A stretch of 64,000 nucleotides of DNA from NCBI GenBank assembly GCA_038250905.1, contig JBBSBV010000016.1, positions 1 through 64,000 of the forward strand, given 5' to 3'. Under the pieces are notes generated by a model. The model saw only the letters and a list, made by a program, of their open reading frames with translations, searched no databases and was not told where the DNA came from. Every line of letters starts with the position of its first letter. Position 1 is the first letter of the stretch. The stretch is from JAENVU01 sp038250905 (GTDB lineage: Bacteria; Actinomycetota; Acidimicrobiia; IMCC26256; JAENVU01). This document shows positions 37,999-46,685 of this stretch, piece by piece. A program made the translations under genes and the position numbers.

Positions 37999-39433
37999 GG
38001 GAGGGGATGCTACCGGTGCGCCTCCGCCACCACCGGGTGCCGAGCCCGAGGATCACAACGGTTGCGATCCCGACGGTCTGGGGCGCGTCGAGCGCGAGCG
38101 GCACCGTCGCTGCGCTCCGCGCGAGCCATTCGACCGCGCGGAGCATTGCGAGCGTCGGCAGTTGTACCCACCACGCGATTCCGGACCCGAGCAGGCCTCC
38201 GAGCAGGCCGGCGACCAGACCCCACACCGTCAACGGGCCGACGAACGGCGCGGCGAGGAGGTTGGCGGGCAACGAGATCAGCGGCACGGTGCCGAACGTG
38301 GTGAGGAGGACGGGCGCGACGCCGACCTGGGCGGCGGTGGTCACCCCGAGCGCCGCCCGGAACCACGCGGGGCCTCGGAGCCGGGCCGTCACCGGCGCCG
38401 CCAGGAGCACGATCCCGGCGCAGGCGCCGCACGACAGCACGAAACCGACCGAGTGGAGCAGGAACGGATCCGCCGCGAGCAATGCGAGCACGGCCAGCAC
38501 CAGGACCCGCCGTGCCTCGGCCGGCCGACCCAAGAGCCGGGCGAGCATGACCAGGCCGACCATCACCGAGGCCCGCAGCACCGAGGGCTCCCACCGGGTC
38601 ATCGTGCCGAACAGCCCCAGCACAACGAGACCTGCCGCCAGGCGTGGCCCGCGCCGGAGCCGACGCAGCGCGGGCTCGACCACCGCGAGTGCGAACGCGA
38701 CGTTGGCGCCGGACACCGCGAGCAGATGGCTCAACCCGGCGTCGCGGAAGGCCACCACCAGGTCGTCGGGAATGGCGCGGGTGTCGCCGAGGAGGAATCC
38801 GGTCAGGAGCGCCCGCGGGGTCGACGGCAGGGTCGCGCTGCCGCGCAGCACCGCGCGCCGCGCGACGTTCGCGGCCCGGAACCACGGACTGTCGGGCCGG
38901 GCGACGGCGCGGATGTCGTCGACGCGGAACTCACCCACCGCATGGAGCCAGCGCAGACGCGTCGAGTACCCGTGCAGTGGCGTCATGGTGCCGGACGCAC
39001 GAATCCGGTCGCCGGCGTCGAGCGCGGCGAACACCGACCGTTCGTCGCCCTGGACGACGACGAAGACCCGGCGGTCACCCGCGGCGCGACCGGCGAACGT
39101 GGCGACCCGGGCGATCGCGCCCGACTCGAAGCTTGGTCCATCGGGGTCTTCGGCCAGCGTGAGGACCGCCTCACCCGTGGAACCGCGGGCGACCGCAGTC
39201 GTGAGGGGTGACTGGTCGAGACCGTGGAGTGCCCGCTGTTCGACCGCGATACCGAGCAGCACGCACGTCGCGATCGCAGTGACCACGGCGACGCGTGTCC
39301 CACGACGCGTGAAGGCGACACCGAAGCCGATCATCGCCATGACCAGCACGGGCCGCGCCGAACCGCCACCGAGTTGCTCGCCCGCGAGGACACCGGTGAC
39401 CAACGCGCCGAGCATGCCCGCCAGGACGATCAC
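37946..39433 (-). CDS. comEC: ComEC/Rec2 family DNA-uptake channel protein, short form
   Basis: A 495-aa polytopic membrane protein. An N-terminal OB-like extracytoplasmic region (about residues 70-160) is followed by the competence domain with LLTGFLLGDTRAIPDDLVVAFRDAGLSHLLAVSGANVAFAL and about seven more helices. The C-terminal metallo-beta-lactamase-like domain found in full-length ComEC is missing; the protein ends after the membrane part with a short basic tail. In competent bacteria it passes single-stranded DNA across the membrane. It overlaps comEA by 4 nt (GTGA). Confidence 0.9.
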   Translation of the reverse strand: MIVLAGMLGALVTGVLAGEQLGGGSARPVLVMAMIGFGVAFTRRGTRVAVVTAIATCVLLGIAVEQRALHGLDQSPLTTAVARGSTGEAVLTLAEDPDGPSFESGAIARVATFAGRAAGDRRVFVVVQGDERSVFAALDAGDRIRASGTMTPLHGYSTRLRWLHAVGEFRVDDIRAVARPDSPWFRAANVARRAVLRGSATLPSTPRALLTGFLLGDTRAIPDDLVVAFRDAGLSHLLAVSGANVAFALAVVEPALRRLRRGPRLAAGLVVLGLFGTMTRWEPSVLRASVMVGLVMLARLLGRPAEARRVLVLAVLALLAADPFLLHSVGFVLSCGACAGIVLLAAPVTARLRGPAWFRAALGVTTAAQVGVAPVLLTTFGTVPLISLPANLLAAPFVGPLTVWGLVAGLLGGLLGSGIAWWVQLPTLAMLRAVEWLARSAATVPLALDAPQTVGIATVVILGLGTRWWRRRTGSIPSRGRLVHREGERPDPARP

Positions 39434-40122
39434 ACCGTCACCAGCGGCTTCAGATCAGCAAACCGCTTGTCGCCGATCCCGCGGACGTCCCGCAACTGAT
39501 CCACGCTCGTGAACCCGCCCCGACGTTCGCGCTCCGCGATGATCGCGGCCGCCAGGCTCGGACCCACGCCTGGCAACGTGTCGAGTTGGGCCGGCGTGGC
39601 CGCGTTGAGATCGATCGGTCCGGTCTCGCCCGCCGCGCCCGGGACTCCGGCGGTGGCCGCGCCTCCGTCCCCGGCGGCCGCAACCGCGGGTTGCCCGACC
39701 TTGGCCACGGGGATGCGCTGTCCGTCGACCACCTTCGCGGCGAGGTTCAACCGGTCGAGATCCACGTCAGGCACCCCGCCTCCGGCTGCGGCGATCGCAT
39801 CCGCGACCCGACTCCCGGCCGGGACCCGCACCAGCCCGGGGTGAGCAACCGCGCCGGCAACGTGCACCAACACGGCCGGGCGCGTGGTCGTGGTGGTCCG
39901 GATCGCACGGATGGGCGGCACCGACACCGGGGGATCACCGGGCAGCGCACCCGACGACCGGCTCCCACCGACCTGGGAGAAGCAGTACCCCGCGACGGCC
40001 GCAACGAGGAGCAGGGCCCCGATCCTGACCCTCGGATCACTCAGTCGGTCACGGAACCCCTCGATCGTCGCGGCGAGGCCGTGAACGGGTGGTCGACGTG
40101 GGGTCTGTTCGATCGGGAGCAT
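39430..40122 (-). CDS. comEA: ComEA-family helix-hairpin-helix DNA receptor
   Basis: A 230-aa protein with a cytoplasmic start and one membrane helix (IGALLLVAAVAGYCFSQV). A Thr/Pro-rich linker precedes an SLBB domain (VLVHVAGAVAHPGLVRVPAGSRVADAIAAAGG). A C-terminal pair of helix-hairpin-helix motifs follows (DLNAATPAQLDTLPGVGPSLAAAIIAER and DQLRDVRGIGDKRFADLKPLV). In transformable bacteria ComEA binds incoming double-stranded DNA outside the membrane and passes it to ComEC. No pilus genes are in the window, so competence itself is not shown. Confidence 0.93.
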   Translation of the reverse strand: MLPIEQTPRRPPVHGLAATIEGFRDRLSDPRVRIGALLLVAAVAGYCFSQVGGSRSSGALPGDPPVSVPPIRAIRTTTTTRPAVLVHVAGAVAHPGLVRVPAGSRVADAIAAAGGGVPDVDLDRLNLAAKVVDGQRIPVAKVGQPAVAAAGDGGAATAGVPGAAGETGPIDLNAATPAQLDTLPGVGPSLAAAIIAERERRGGFTSVDQLRDVRGIGDKRFADLKPLVTV

Positions 40123-40194
40123 GACTTCCTCCGGGCGCGCGCGGGCCGACGGAGGAAGTGCACGGGGAAGGTGGAACGGTCAGACCGTACCAAA

Positions 40195-40542
40195 TCAGAC
40201 GGACGTCCGTTCCCGCGCGATGCGCTCGACGCGGATGGCGCGGTAGGCGTCCCAGTGGCCGAGGCCGGACCGGCGCCCGCGCACGTAGTCACCCAGGTAG
40301 GCCCGGAGAAACCCGAACCGTCCCTGCTCGCGCCACTGCTGCACGTGGACGAGTTCGTGGGCGATCAACTCGACGTTGGTCTCGTTCCCGCGCCGCACCA
40401 GGACGTACCGACCGAGGGTCATCGCCAACACGCCCGGGGTGAGCCACGGGACCACCACGATCTTTGCCCGCGCCACATCGACCGGATCGACATGGGTGAA
40501 CCGCCCCTCCGGGGCGTCGAGAGCTACGCGACGTAACAACAT
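40195..40542 (-). CDS. Small HExxH zincin-like protein (DUF4157-like)
   Basis: A 115-aa protein whose centre holds HELVHVQQWREQG, the HExxH-type metalloprotease motif with the V-x-Q-W continuation typical of DUF4157-like domains. The rest is basic, with a hydrophobic strand region (RYVLVRRG) before the motif. No third metal ligand is obvious and there is no signal peptide, so catalytic activity is uncertain. I chose ATG 40542, 4 nt after the leuS stop; a TTG at 40554 would overlap leuS. It is probably co-transcribed with leuS. Confidence 0.65.
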   Translation of the reverse strand: MLLRRVALDAPEGRFTHVDPVDVARAKIVVVPWLTPGVLAMTLGRYVLVRRGNETNVELIAHELVHVQQWREQGRFGFLRAYLGDYVRGRRSGLGHWDAYRAIRVERIARERTSV

Positions 40543-40546
40543 TCGT

Positions 40547-43423
40547 TTATCCAACTACGAAGTTGATCAGGCGGTCGGGCACGAAGATCACCTTGCGGAC
40601 GCTGGCGCCGTCGAGGTAGCTCGCGACGTCGAGTCGCGCCGCGGCCTCGACCACCGGCTGCTCGGCACCGGCCGCCACCGTGACCTTGCCGCGCACCTTG
40701 CCGTTCACCTGGACCGGGTACTCGACCTCGTCGACCGTCAGCCACTGCGGATCGGCCACCGGGAAATCGGCGTACGTCAGCGACGACTCGTGGCCGAGCC
40801 GCGACCACAACTCCTCGGCGATGTGGGGCGCGAGTGGCGCGAGCATCAGCACCAACGGCTCGACGGTGTCCCGGGGTGCACCGCCCGCCGTCGCGACCTG
40901 GGTCAACCGGTTGTTCAGGGTGATCAGCTTCGACACCGCGGTGTTGAATCCCATCGTCGCCATGTCTTCGCGTACCTCGGCGATGGTGCGATGCAGGAGC
41001 CGGCGGGTCTCTTCGTCGGCGGGGGTCTCGACGACGCGCAGCGCGCCGGTGTCCTCGTCGACCACGTTGCGCCACAACCGTTGCAGGAACCGGAACACCC
41101 CGACGATGTCGCGCGTGCTCCACGGCCGAGATGCGTCGAGCGGGCCCATCGACATCTCGTAGAGTCGCAGCGAGTCGGCGCCGTAATCACGGAAGATGTC
41201 GTCCGGCGTGACCATGTTCTTCAGGCTCTTGCCGATCTTGCCGAACTCGCGTTGCACGGCTTCGTCGCCGGCGAAGAAGCCACCGTCGCGTTCGACGACC
41301 GTGGTCGCCTCGACGTAGATCCCGCGACTGTCGGTATACGCGGGGGCCTGGATCATCCCCTGGTTGAAGAGTCGCTGGAACGGTTCCGGGGTCGACACGT
41401 GCCCGAGGTCGAACAGCACCTTGTGCCAGAACCGCGCGTAGAGCAGGTGGAGGACCGCGTGCTCGACGCCGCCGACGTAGAGGTCGACCCCGCCGGGTCC
41501 TTCGCCCATCCAGTAGTGCTCGGCCGCCGGACCGACGAACTGTTCCTCGTTCGTTGGGTCGAGATACCGCAGGTAGTACCAACACGAACCGGCCCACTGC
41601 GGCATCGTGTTGAGCTCGCGGCGGTAGGTCTTGGGACCGTCGCCGAGATCGAGTTCGACGGTCGTCCACGCTTCGGCGCGCGACAGCGGCGGCGCCGGGA
41701 CACTCGCCGAGTTATCGGCGACGATCTCCGGCTCGAAGTCGATGATCTCGGGCAACTCGACCGGCAGCAGCGATTCCGGCAGCGCGATCGGCAGGTCGAG
41801 TTCGTCGTAGACGATCGGGAACGGCTCGCCCCAATAGCGCTGGCGACTGAAGAGCCAGTCGCGGAGCTTGAAGTTGACCGTCGCGTCGCCCGCACCGCGA
41901 CCTGCGAGCCATGCGGTGATCGCGGCTTTGGCGTCCCGGACCGCGAGACCGTCGAGCGAGACATCGGCGTTCGCGGAGTTCATGGCGCGCCCGTCGCCCA
42001 CGAAGGCCTCGGGCCACTCGGAAGCCGGCGCGAGCGGGCAGTCCCGTTCGGCGAGCCACTCGGCCGGCGGTTTGATCACGCCGACGATGGCCAACTCGAA
42101 CTCGCGCGCGAACTCGAAGTCGCGCTCGTCGTGGGCGGGGACCGCCATGATGGCCCCGGTGCCGTACCCCATGAGGACGTAATCGGCCACGAAGATCGGG
42201 ATGCGCTCGTCGTTCACCGGGTTGACGGCAAATGCGCCGGTGAACACCCCCGTCTTGTCCTTGCCCTCGGCCTGGCGTTCGAGGTCGCTCTTGGTGGCCG
42301 CGAATTCCCGGTAGCGCCGTACCGCTTCGGCCGGACCGCCCTCGGCGCCGAAGATCCCCTTCCATGCCGCCGGGACGTCGTTGAACGCGTCACCCAACAT
42401 CGCGCCGGGCCACTCTCCCGGCACGATCGCGTCGACCAACGGATGCTCGGGCGCCAACACCATGTAGGTGGCGCCGAAGAGCGTGTCGGGGCGGGTGGTG
42501 AACACGGTGATCACGTCGTCGGCGCCCTCGACCGCGAAGTCGACCGACGCGCCGGTGCTGCGGCCGATCCAGTTGCGCTGCATCAGCTTGATCGAGTCGC
42601 TCCAGTCGAGGAGTGCGAGATCGTCGAGCAACCGATCTGCGTACGCGGTGATCCGCATCATCCACTGCTTCAGTGGCCGGCGGTACACCGGGAAGTTGCC
42701 GCGTTCGCTCCGACCGTCGGCCGTCACCTCCTCGTTGGCGAGGACGGTGCCGAGCGCCGGACACCAGTTGACCGGGGCCTCGGTGAGGTACGCGAGACGG
42801 TACGAATCGACGAGTTCGCGCCGGGCCCGATCGTCGAGGTCGACCCAGCCGACGTCCAGATCGGACTCGAGCCGCGTGATCAGTTCCGAGATCGGGCGGG
42901 CACGGTCGGCATCGAAGTCGTACCAGGCGTTGTAGATCTGGAGGAAGATCCACTGGGTCCACTTGTAGTAACCGGGATCGGTGGTGGCCGGACCCCGACG
43001 CGAGTCGTGGCCGAGCCCGAGCGCCCGCAACTGACGGCGCATGTTCGCGATGTTCGCCTCGGTGGTGACCCGCGGGTGCTGGCCGGTCTGGACCGCGTAC
43101 TGCTCGGCGGGCAGGCCGAACGCGTCGTACCCCATCGCGTGGAGCACGTTCTTGCCGTTCATCCGCTCGAACCGGGCGTAGACGTCGGTCCCGATGTATC
43201 CCAGCGGGTGACCCACGTGGAGCCCGGTACCGCTCGGGTACGGGAACATGTCGAGGACGAACACCGGCTCCCGGTCTGTGAACCGCTCGGCCCCCTCGGA
43301 CAACAGTCCGGTGGGGTTCGGCGCCCAGAAGGTGTGCTCGGCGTCCCATCGATCCTGCCAACGCGCCTCGATCTCGTTGGCGAGGCGCGCGTCGTACCGG
43401 TGGCGGGGAATGTCGTCGGTCAT
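40547..43423 (-). CDS. leuS: Leucyl-tRNA synthetase
   Basis: A 958-aa class I synthetase. The HIGH-type motif is in PYPSGTGLHVGHPLGYIGTD and the KMSKS motif reads KIGKSLKN. The CP1 editing domain (about residues 250-480) is present, including VFTTRPDTLFGATYMVLAPEHPLVD and GYGTGAIMAVPAHDERD, so mischarged tRNA can be hydrolysed. A C-terminal domain for tRNA contact closes the protein. The length is normal for actinobacteria. It sits 58 bp from the divergently read tRNA-Ala gene; no T-box or leader peptide is visible. Confidence 0.97.
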   Translation of the reverse strand: MTDDIPRHRYDARLANEIEARWQDRWDAEHTFWAPNPTGLLSEGAERFTDREPVFVLDMFPYPSGTGLHVGHPLGYIGTDVYARFERMNGKNVLHAMGYDAFGLPAEQYAVQTGQHPRVTTEANIANMRRQLRALGLGHDSRRGPATTDPGYYKWTQWIFLQIYNAWYDFDADRARPISELITRLESDLDVGWVDLDDRARRELVDSYRLAYLTEAPVNWCPALGTVLANEEVTADGRSERGNFPVYRRPLKQWMMRITAYADRLLDDLALLDWSDSIKLMQRNWIGRSTGASVDFAVEGADDVITVFTTRPDTLFGATYMVLAPEHPLVDAIVPGEWPGAMLGDAFNDVPAAWKGIFGAEGGPAEAVRRYREFAATKSDLERQAEGKDKTGVFTGAFAVNPVNDERIPIFVADYVLMGYGTGAIMAVPAHDERDFEFAREFELAIVGVIKPPAEWLAERDCPLAPASEWPEAFVGDGRAMNSANADVSLDGLAVRDAKAAITAWLAGRGAGDATVNFKLRDWLFSRQRYWGEPFPIVYDELDLPIALPESLLPVELPEIIDFEPEIVADNSASVPAPPLSRAEAWTTVELDLGDGPKTYRRELNTMPQWAGSCWYYLRYLDPTNEEQFVGPAAEHYWMGEGPGGVDLYVGGVEHAVLHLLYARFWHKVLFDLGHVSTPEPFQRLFNQGMIQAPAYTDSRGIYVEATTVVERDGGFFAGDEAVQREFGKIGKSLKNMVTPDDIFRDYGADSLRLYEMSMGPLDASRPWSTRDIVGVFRFLQRLWRNVVDEDTGALRVVETPADEETRRLLHRTIAEVREDMATMGFNTAVSKLITLNNRLTQVATAGGAPRDTVEPLVLMLAPLAPHIAEELWSRLGHESSLTYADFPVADPQWLTVDEVEYPVQVNGKVRGKVTVAAGAEQPVVEAAARLDVASYLDGASVRKVIFVPDRLINFVVG

Positions 43424-43481
43424 TGTGGGCGAGCGTACCGGGAGGTCTAGGGACCGCCTGCTACTTTGGCCTCTCCCATAC

Positions 43482-43554
43482 GGGGCTGTAGCTCAGGCGG
43501 TAGAGCACTTCCATGGCATGGAAGGGGTCAGGGGTTCGAATCCCCTCAGCTCCA
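43482..43554 (+). tRNA. tRNA-Ala (GGC)
   Basis: A complete 73-nt cloverleaf. The acceptor stem is GGGGCTG/CAGCTCC (with one G-U pair), the D stem GCTC/GAGC, the anticodon arm CTTCC-ATGGCAT-GGAAG with anticodon GGC, and the T arm AGGGG-TTCGAAT-CCCCT. The discriminator is A and CCA is not encoded. It reads GCC and GCU. Confidence 0.95.
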
Positions 43555-43655
43555 CTTCTCCCGGTCGACGGGGTTGCGGCACGACATCGCCCGACCCACA
43601 CGGGACGACCGCAGCGCCCGGGGCAGCCGGTTGCTCGAACCGTCAGGAACTGCCG

Positions 43656-45278
43656 ATGACGACCGACACCAAGCCGGCGAAGAGTGCGGCGGCGGTCGTG
43701 CTCGCCACCCTCGCGGCGGCCCAGTTCCTCATGACCCTCGACAGTTCGGTCATGAACGTCTCGATCGCCACAGTCGCCAAGGACGTCGGGACCGACGTGA
43801 CCGGCATCCAGTCCGCCATCACCTTCTACACCCTCGTCATGGCGTCGATGATGATCACCGGCGGGAAGATCGGCCAGATGCTCGGCCGCAAACGCGCCTT
43901 CGCGATCGGCTGCGTGATCTACGGCTGCGGATCGCTCACGACGGCGATCGCGCCCAATCTCACCGTGCTCATGATCGGCTGGTCGTTCCTCGAGGGCATC
44001 GGGGCGGCGCTGATCCTCCCGGCGATCGTCGCCCTCGTCGCCTCCAACTTCGATGCCGGTGAGCGACCGCGCGCGTACGGGCTGGTCGCGTCGGCCGGCG
44101 CCATCGCGGTCGCGGCCGGTCCGCTCATCGGTGGCCTCTTCACCACCTACCTGTCGTGGCGCTGGGTGTTCGTCGGCGAGGTGCTGGTCGTAATGGTCAT
44201 CCTGGCCATGAACCGCCGGACCGCCGACGCGGCGCCCGGAGCGCGCACCCACCTCGACCTCGCGGGCACCGGACTCTCGGCCCTCGGCCTGTCCCTCGCC
44301 GTCTTCGGCGTGCTGCGTTCGGGCGCGTGGGGGCTGTTCCAACCCAAGGCCGGCGGACCCGAGCTGTTCGGATTGTCCCCGGTGGTCTGGTTGATCCTCG
44401 GTGGCGGACTGGTGTTGTGGCTCTTCCTCGCCTGGGAAGCCCGGTTGGTGAACCGCGGTGGCGAACCACTCGTGAATCCCGAGATCCTCCGCAATCGCGT
44501 CCTGCGCGGCGGGCTCACCTCGTTCTTCTTCCAGTACCTCCTCCAGGCCGGACTCTTCTTCACGGTCCCCCTGTTCCTGTCCGTGGCCCTCGGCCTCTCC
44601 GCCGTCGCCACCGGAGTCCGGCTCCTCCCGCTGTCGGCCACGCTGCTGCTCGCGGCGGTCGGCATCCCACGCGTCTTCCCCGACGCCTCCCCCCGTCGCG
44701 TCGTCCGCATCGGCTTCTTCGCGCTCTTCGCCGGCATCGTGGTGTTCATGGCGGCGCTCAACGCGGGCGCGGGGCCGGAGATCGTCACCTGGCCGATGCT
44801 CCTGGCCGGTCTCGGAGTGGGCGCACTCGCGTCCCAACTCGGCAGCGTCACGGTCTCCGCGGTGCCCGACGAGCAGACCGGCGAGGTCGGCGGACTGCAG
44901 AACACGCTGACCAACCTCGGTGCCTCCATCGGCACCGCGGTCGCGGGTGCGGTCTTGATCGGCGTCTTGACGAGTTCGTTCCTCACCGGCATCGCGAACA
45001 ATCCCGCGGTGCCGAAGAACATCAGTTCCGAAGCCCAGGTGAAGTTGGCCGGCGGGATCCCGTTCATGTCGAACAGCGATCTCGAAGCCGCGCTCCGCAA
45101 GGCGGGCGTCGCGCCCACGGCCGCGACCGCCATCACCGCCGAGAACGCCGACGCACGCATTCAGGGACTGCAGAGCGCACTCGCGTTCCTTGCCGGACTC
45201 GCGCTGCTCGCACTGGTCTTCAGCTGGCGCATCCCAACCGTCCAGCCCGCGAAGCAGGCCGCTACCGCGAGCGCGTAG
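43656..45278 (+). CDS. MFS transporter, DHA2 (EmrB/QacA) family
   Basis: A 540-aa exporter with about 14 membrane helices, the DHA2 drug:H+ antiporter pattern. The first helix carries the motif D1 equivalent (FLMTLDSSVMNVSIATVAKDVG). Motif A is GGKIGQMLGRKRAF and motif C lies in LVASAGAIAVAAGPLIGG. A periplasmic loop of about 60 residues precedes the last helix. The ATG at 43656 follows tRNA-Ala by 101 bp; the frame is open earlier but crosses the tRNA. The substrate is unknown, and no regulator gene is adjacent. Confidence 0.92.
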   Translation: MTTDTKPAKSAAAVVLATLAAAQFLMTLDSSVMNVSIATVAKDVGTDVTGIQSAITFYTLVMASMMITGGKIGQMLGRKRAFAIGCVIYGCGSLTTAIAPNLTVLMIGWSFLEGIGAALILPAIVALVASNFDAGERPRAYGLVASAGAIAVAAGPLIGGLFTTYLSWRWVFVGEVLVVMVILAMNRRTADAAPGARTHLDLAGTGLSALGLSLAVFGVLRSGAWGLFQPKAGGPELFGLSPVVWLILGGGLVLWLFLAWEARLVNRGGEPLVNPEILRNRVLRGGLTSFFFQYLLQAGLFFTVPLFLSVALGLSAVATGVRLLPLSATLLLAAVGIPRVFPDASPRRVVRIGFFALFAGIVVFMAALNAGAGPEIVTWPMLLAGLGVGALASQLGSVTVSAVPDEQTGEVGGLQNTLTNLGASIGTAVAGAVLIGVLTSSFLTGIANNPAVPKNISSEAQVKLAGGIPFMSNSDLEAALRKAGVAPTAATAITAENADARIQGLQSALAFLAGLALLALVFSWRIPTVQPAKQAATASA

Positions 45279-45287
45279 CCCAGGCTC

Positions 45288-46112
45288 TCAACCGTCGGTA
45301 CCGGCCTGGAACGCGCCGGCTTCCCACCGGCCCCACCCCGGCGACGGCCACAGGGGTGCGAGCAGGATGCGACCGTCGTCGCGGTACCCCTGGAGGAGTT
45401 CCCAGGCCAGATCCGGTTCGGGATGCTGCGCGGGGCAGAGCCCCGTCACCAGATGCATCGGGTTGAGCGCCAGGTGACCCAACCAGGTCGCCGCGGGCTC
45501 CGCGCCGAAGTGGAAGACCGTGTGACCCGGGTTGTGGGCGCCGGTGAGTTCGGCCCGCATCCCCGGCACGACTTCTGCACCGTCGGCCACGGTGTCGACC
45601 CGGCCTTCGTCGATGAACTGGCGCCAGACCTTCGACGACTCGAAGTCACCCGGCGCCCGGTCGAAGTCGTCGAGCGCGGCTTCCGGGATCACGATGCGCG
45701 CGTGCGGGAAGAACGGCGACCACGTGCCGTCATCGGCCCGCCGACCCACCATCCCGATGGTCTCGATGTGCGAGATCACCACCGTGTCGACCGATGCAAC
45801 GTCGAAACCGCCCTCCGTCATGCGTTGCGCGAACGCGTCCGTGTGGAACGTTCCCGCGGCCGGGTCGTGGAGCACCTCGTCGGCCGCCTGGAGCGGTTCG
45901 AGCACGACCCGACGGGGGCCGGCGTCGATGACCCAGGCCCACGCAGTGGCGCCTACGGTGTCGTCCTGGCGGGCCCAGTGGGGCCGGCGCCACGGCACCC
46001 CGCGCACGTCGGCGGCGGTGAGTCCGACCCGCTCGGGTGGGATCGTCACGTCGGCGTACATCACACGGGTCAAGCTCAGCCCGTCGATCTGCAGCGTGGT
46101 GGGGTCGGTCAT
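45288..46112 (-). CDS. Metallo-beta-lactamase fold protein with degenerate metal site
   Basis: A 274-aa protein with the layout of the lactonase-like MBL family (VDTVVISHIETIGMVG followed by WSPFFPHARIVIPEAALDDF, then GAHNPGHTVFHFG). The zinc motif H-x-H-x-D-H is reduced to H115-I-E-T-I-G, so three of its four ligands are lost. The later His of HNPGH remains, and the usual Asp after it reads WLGHL. The protein may bind one metal, bind ligand without catalysis, or be a structural relic. The start is ATG 46112. It is convergent with the MFS gene (9 bp). Confidence 0.8.
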   Translation of the reverse strand: MTDPTTLQIDGLSLTRVMYADVTIPPERVGLTAADVRGVPWRRPHWARQDDTVGATAWAWVIDAGPRRVVLEPLQAADEVLHDPAAGTFHTDAFAQRMTEGGFDVASVDTVVISHIETIGMVGRRADDGTWSPFFPHARIVIPEAALDDFDRAPGDFESSKVWRQFIDEGRVDTVADGAEVVPGMRAELTGAHNPGHTVFHFGAEPAATWLGHLALNPMHLVTGLCPAQHPEPDLAWELLQGYRDDGRILLAPLWPSPGWGRWEAGAFQAGTDG

Positions 46113-46146
46113 CAGGACCGACGCTAACGGCGAGCGCCCCGCCGCG

Positions 46147-46662
46147 TCACGGGTTGGGGTCGAGCGGGGGCCGGTCCTCGGCGAAAGTGCCCGAGGTAGC
46201 ACCGGCGTAGCCGTGCTGGCGCCACGCCTCGTACGCCACCACCGCCACGGAGTTGGCGAGGTTGAGACTTCGATTGCTCGGTCGCATCGGTATCCGCAGC
46301 CGATGGTCGGCGTCGAAGTCCGCGAGCACGTCCTCTGGCAACCCGGTGCTCTCGCAGCCGAAGACCACCACATCGCCGGCGAGGTATTCGACCTCGTCGA
46401 TCCGCCGGTGCTCCGCCCCCGCGGTCGTCGCGAACCAGCGGCGATCCCCGCCGAGCCCGCGCCGACACTCGGCCCAGCTGCCCCACACCGTCGTCTCGGT
46501 GAGTTCGTGGTAGTCGAGCCCACCGCGCCGCAGCGCCGGTTCGTCGAGGGTGAAACCCAGCGGCGCGACGAGATTGAGCCGCGCGCCGACGTTGGCGCAC
46601 AGCCGGATGATGTTGCCGGTGTTCACCGCGATCTGCGGAGCGACGAGGACGATCTCGAGCAC
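46147..46662 (-). CDS. trmL: TrmL-like tRNA 2'-O-methyltransferase (SpoU/TrmH family)
   Basis: A 171-aa SPOUT enzyme that probably 2'-O-methylates the wobble nucleotide of certain tRNA-Leu species. The N-terminus LEIVLVAPQIAVNTGNIIRLCANVGARLNLV, VFGCESTGLPEDVL and RIPMRPSNRSLNLANSVAVVAYEAW are the three knot motifs. The GTG at 46662 matches where family members begin; an ATG at 46683 or GTG at 46689, at the dinB stop, would add up to nine residues and make the two genes coupled. Orthology to TrmL itself is likely but not certain. Confidence 0.85.
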   Translation of the reverse strand: MLEIVLVAPQIAVNTGNIIRLCANVGARLNLVAPLGFTLDEPALRRGGLDYHELTETTVWGSWAECRRGLGGDRRWFATTAGAEHRRIDEVEYLAGDVVVFGCESTGLPEDVLADFDADHRLRIPMRPSNRSLNLANSVAVVAYEAWRQHGYAGATSGTFAEDRPPLDPNP

Positions 46663-46685
46663 CCGACCATTCTGACGCCGCATCC

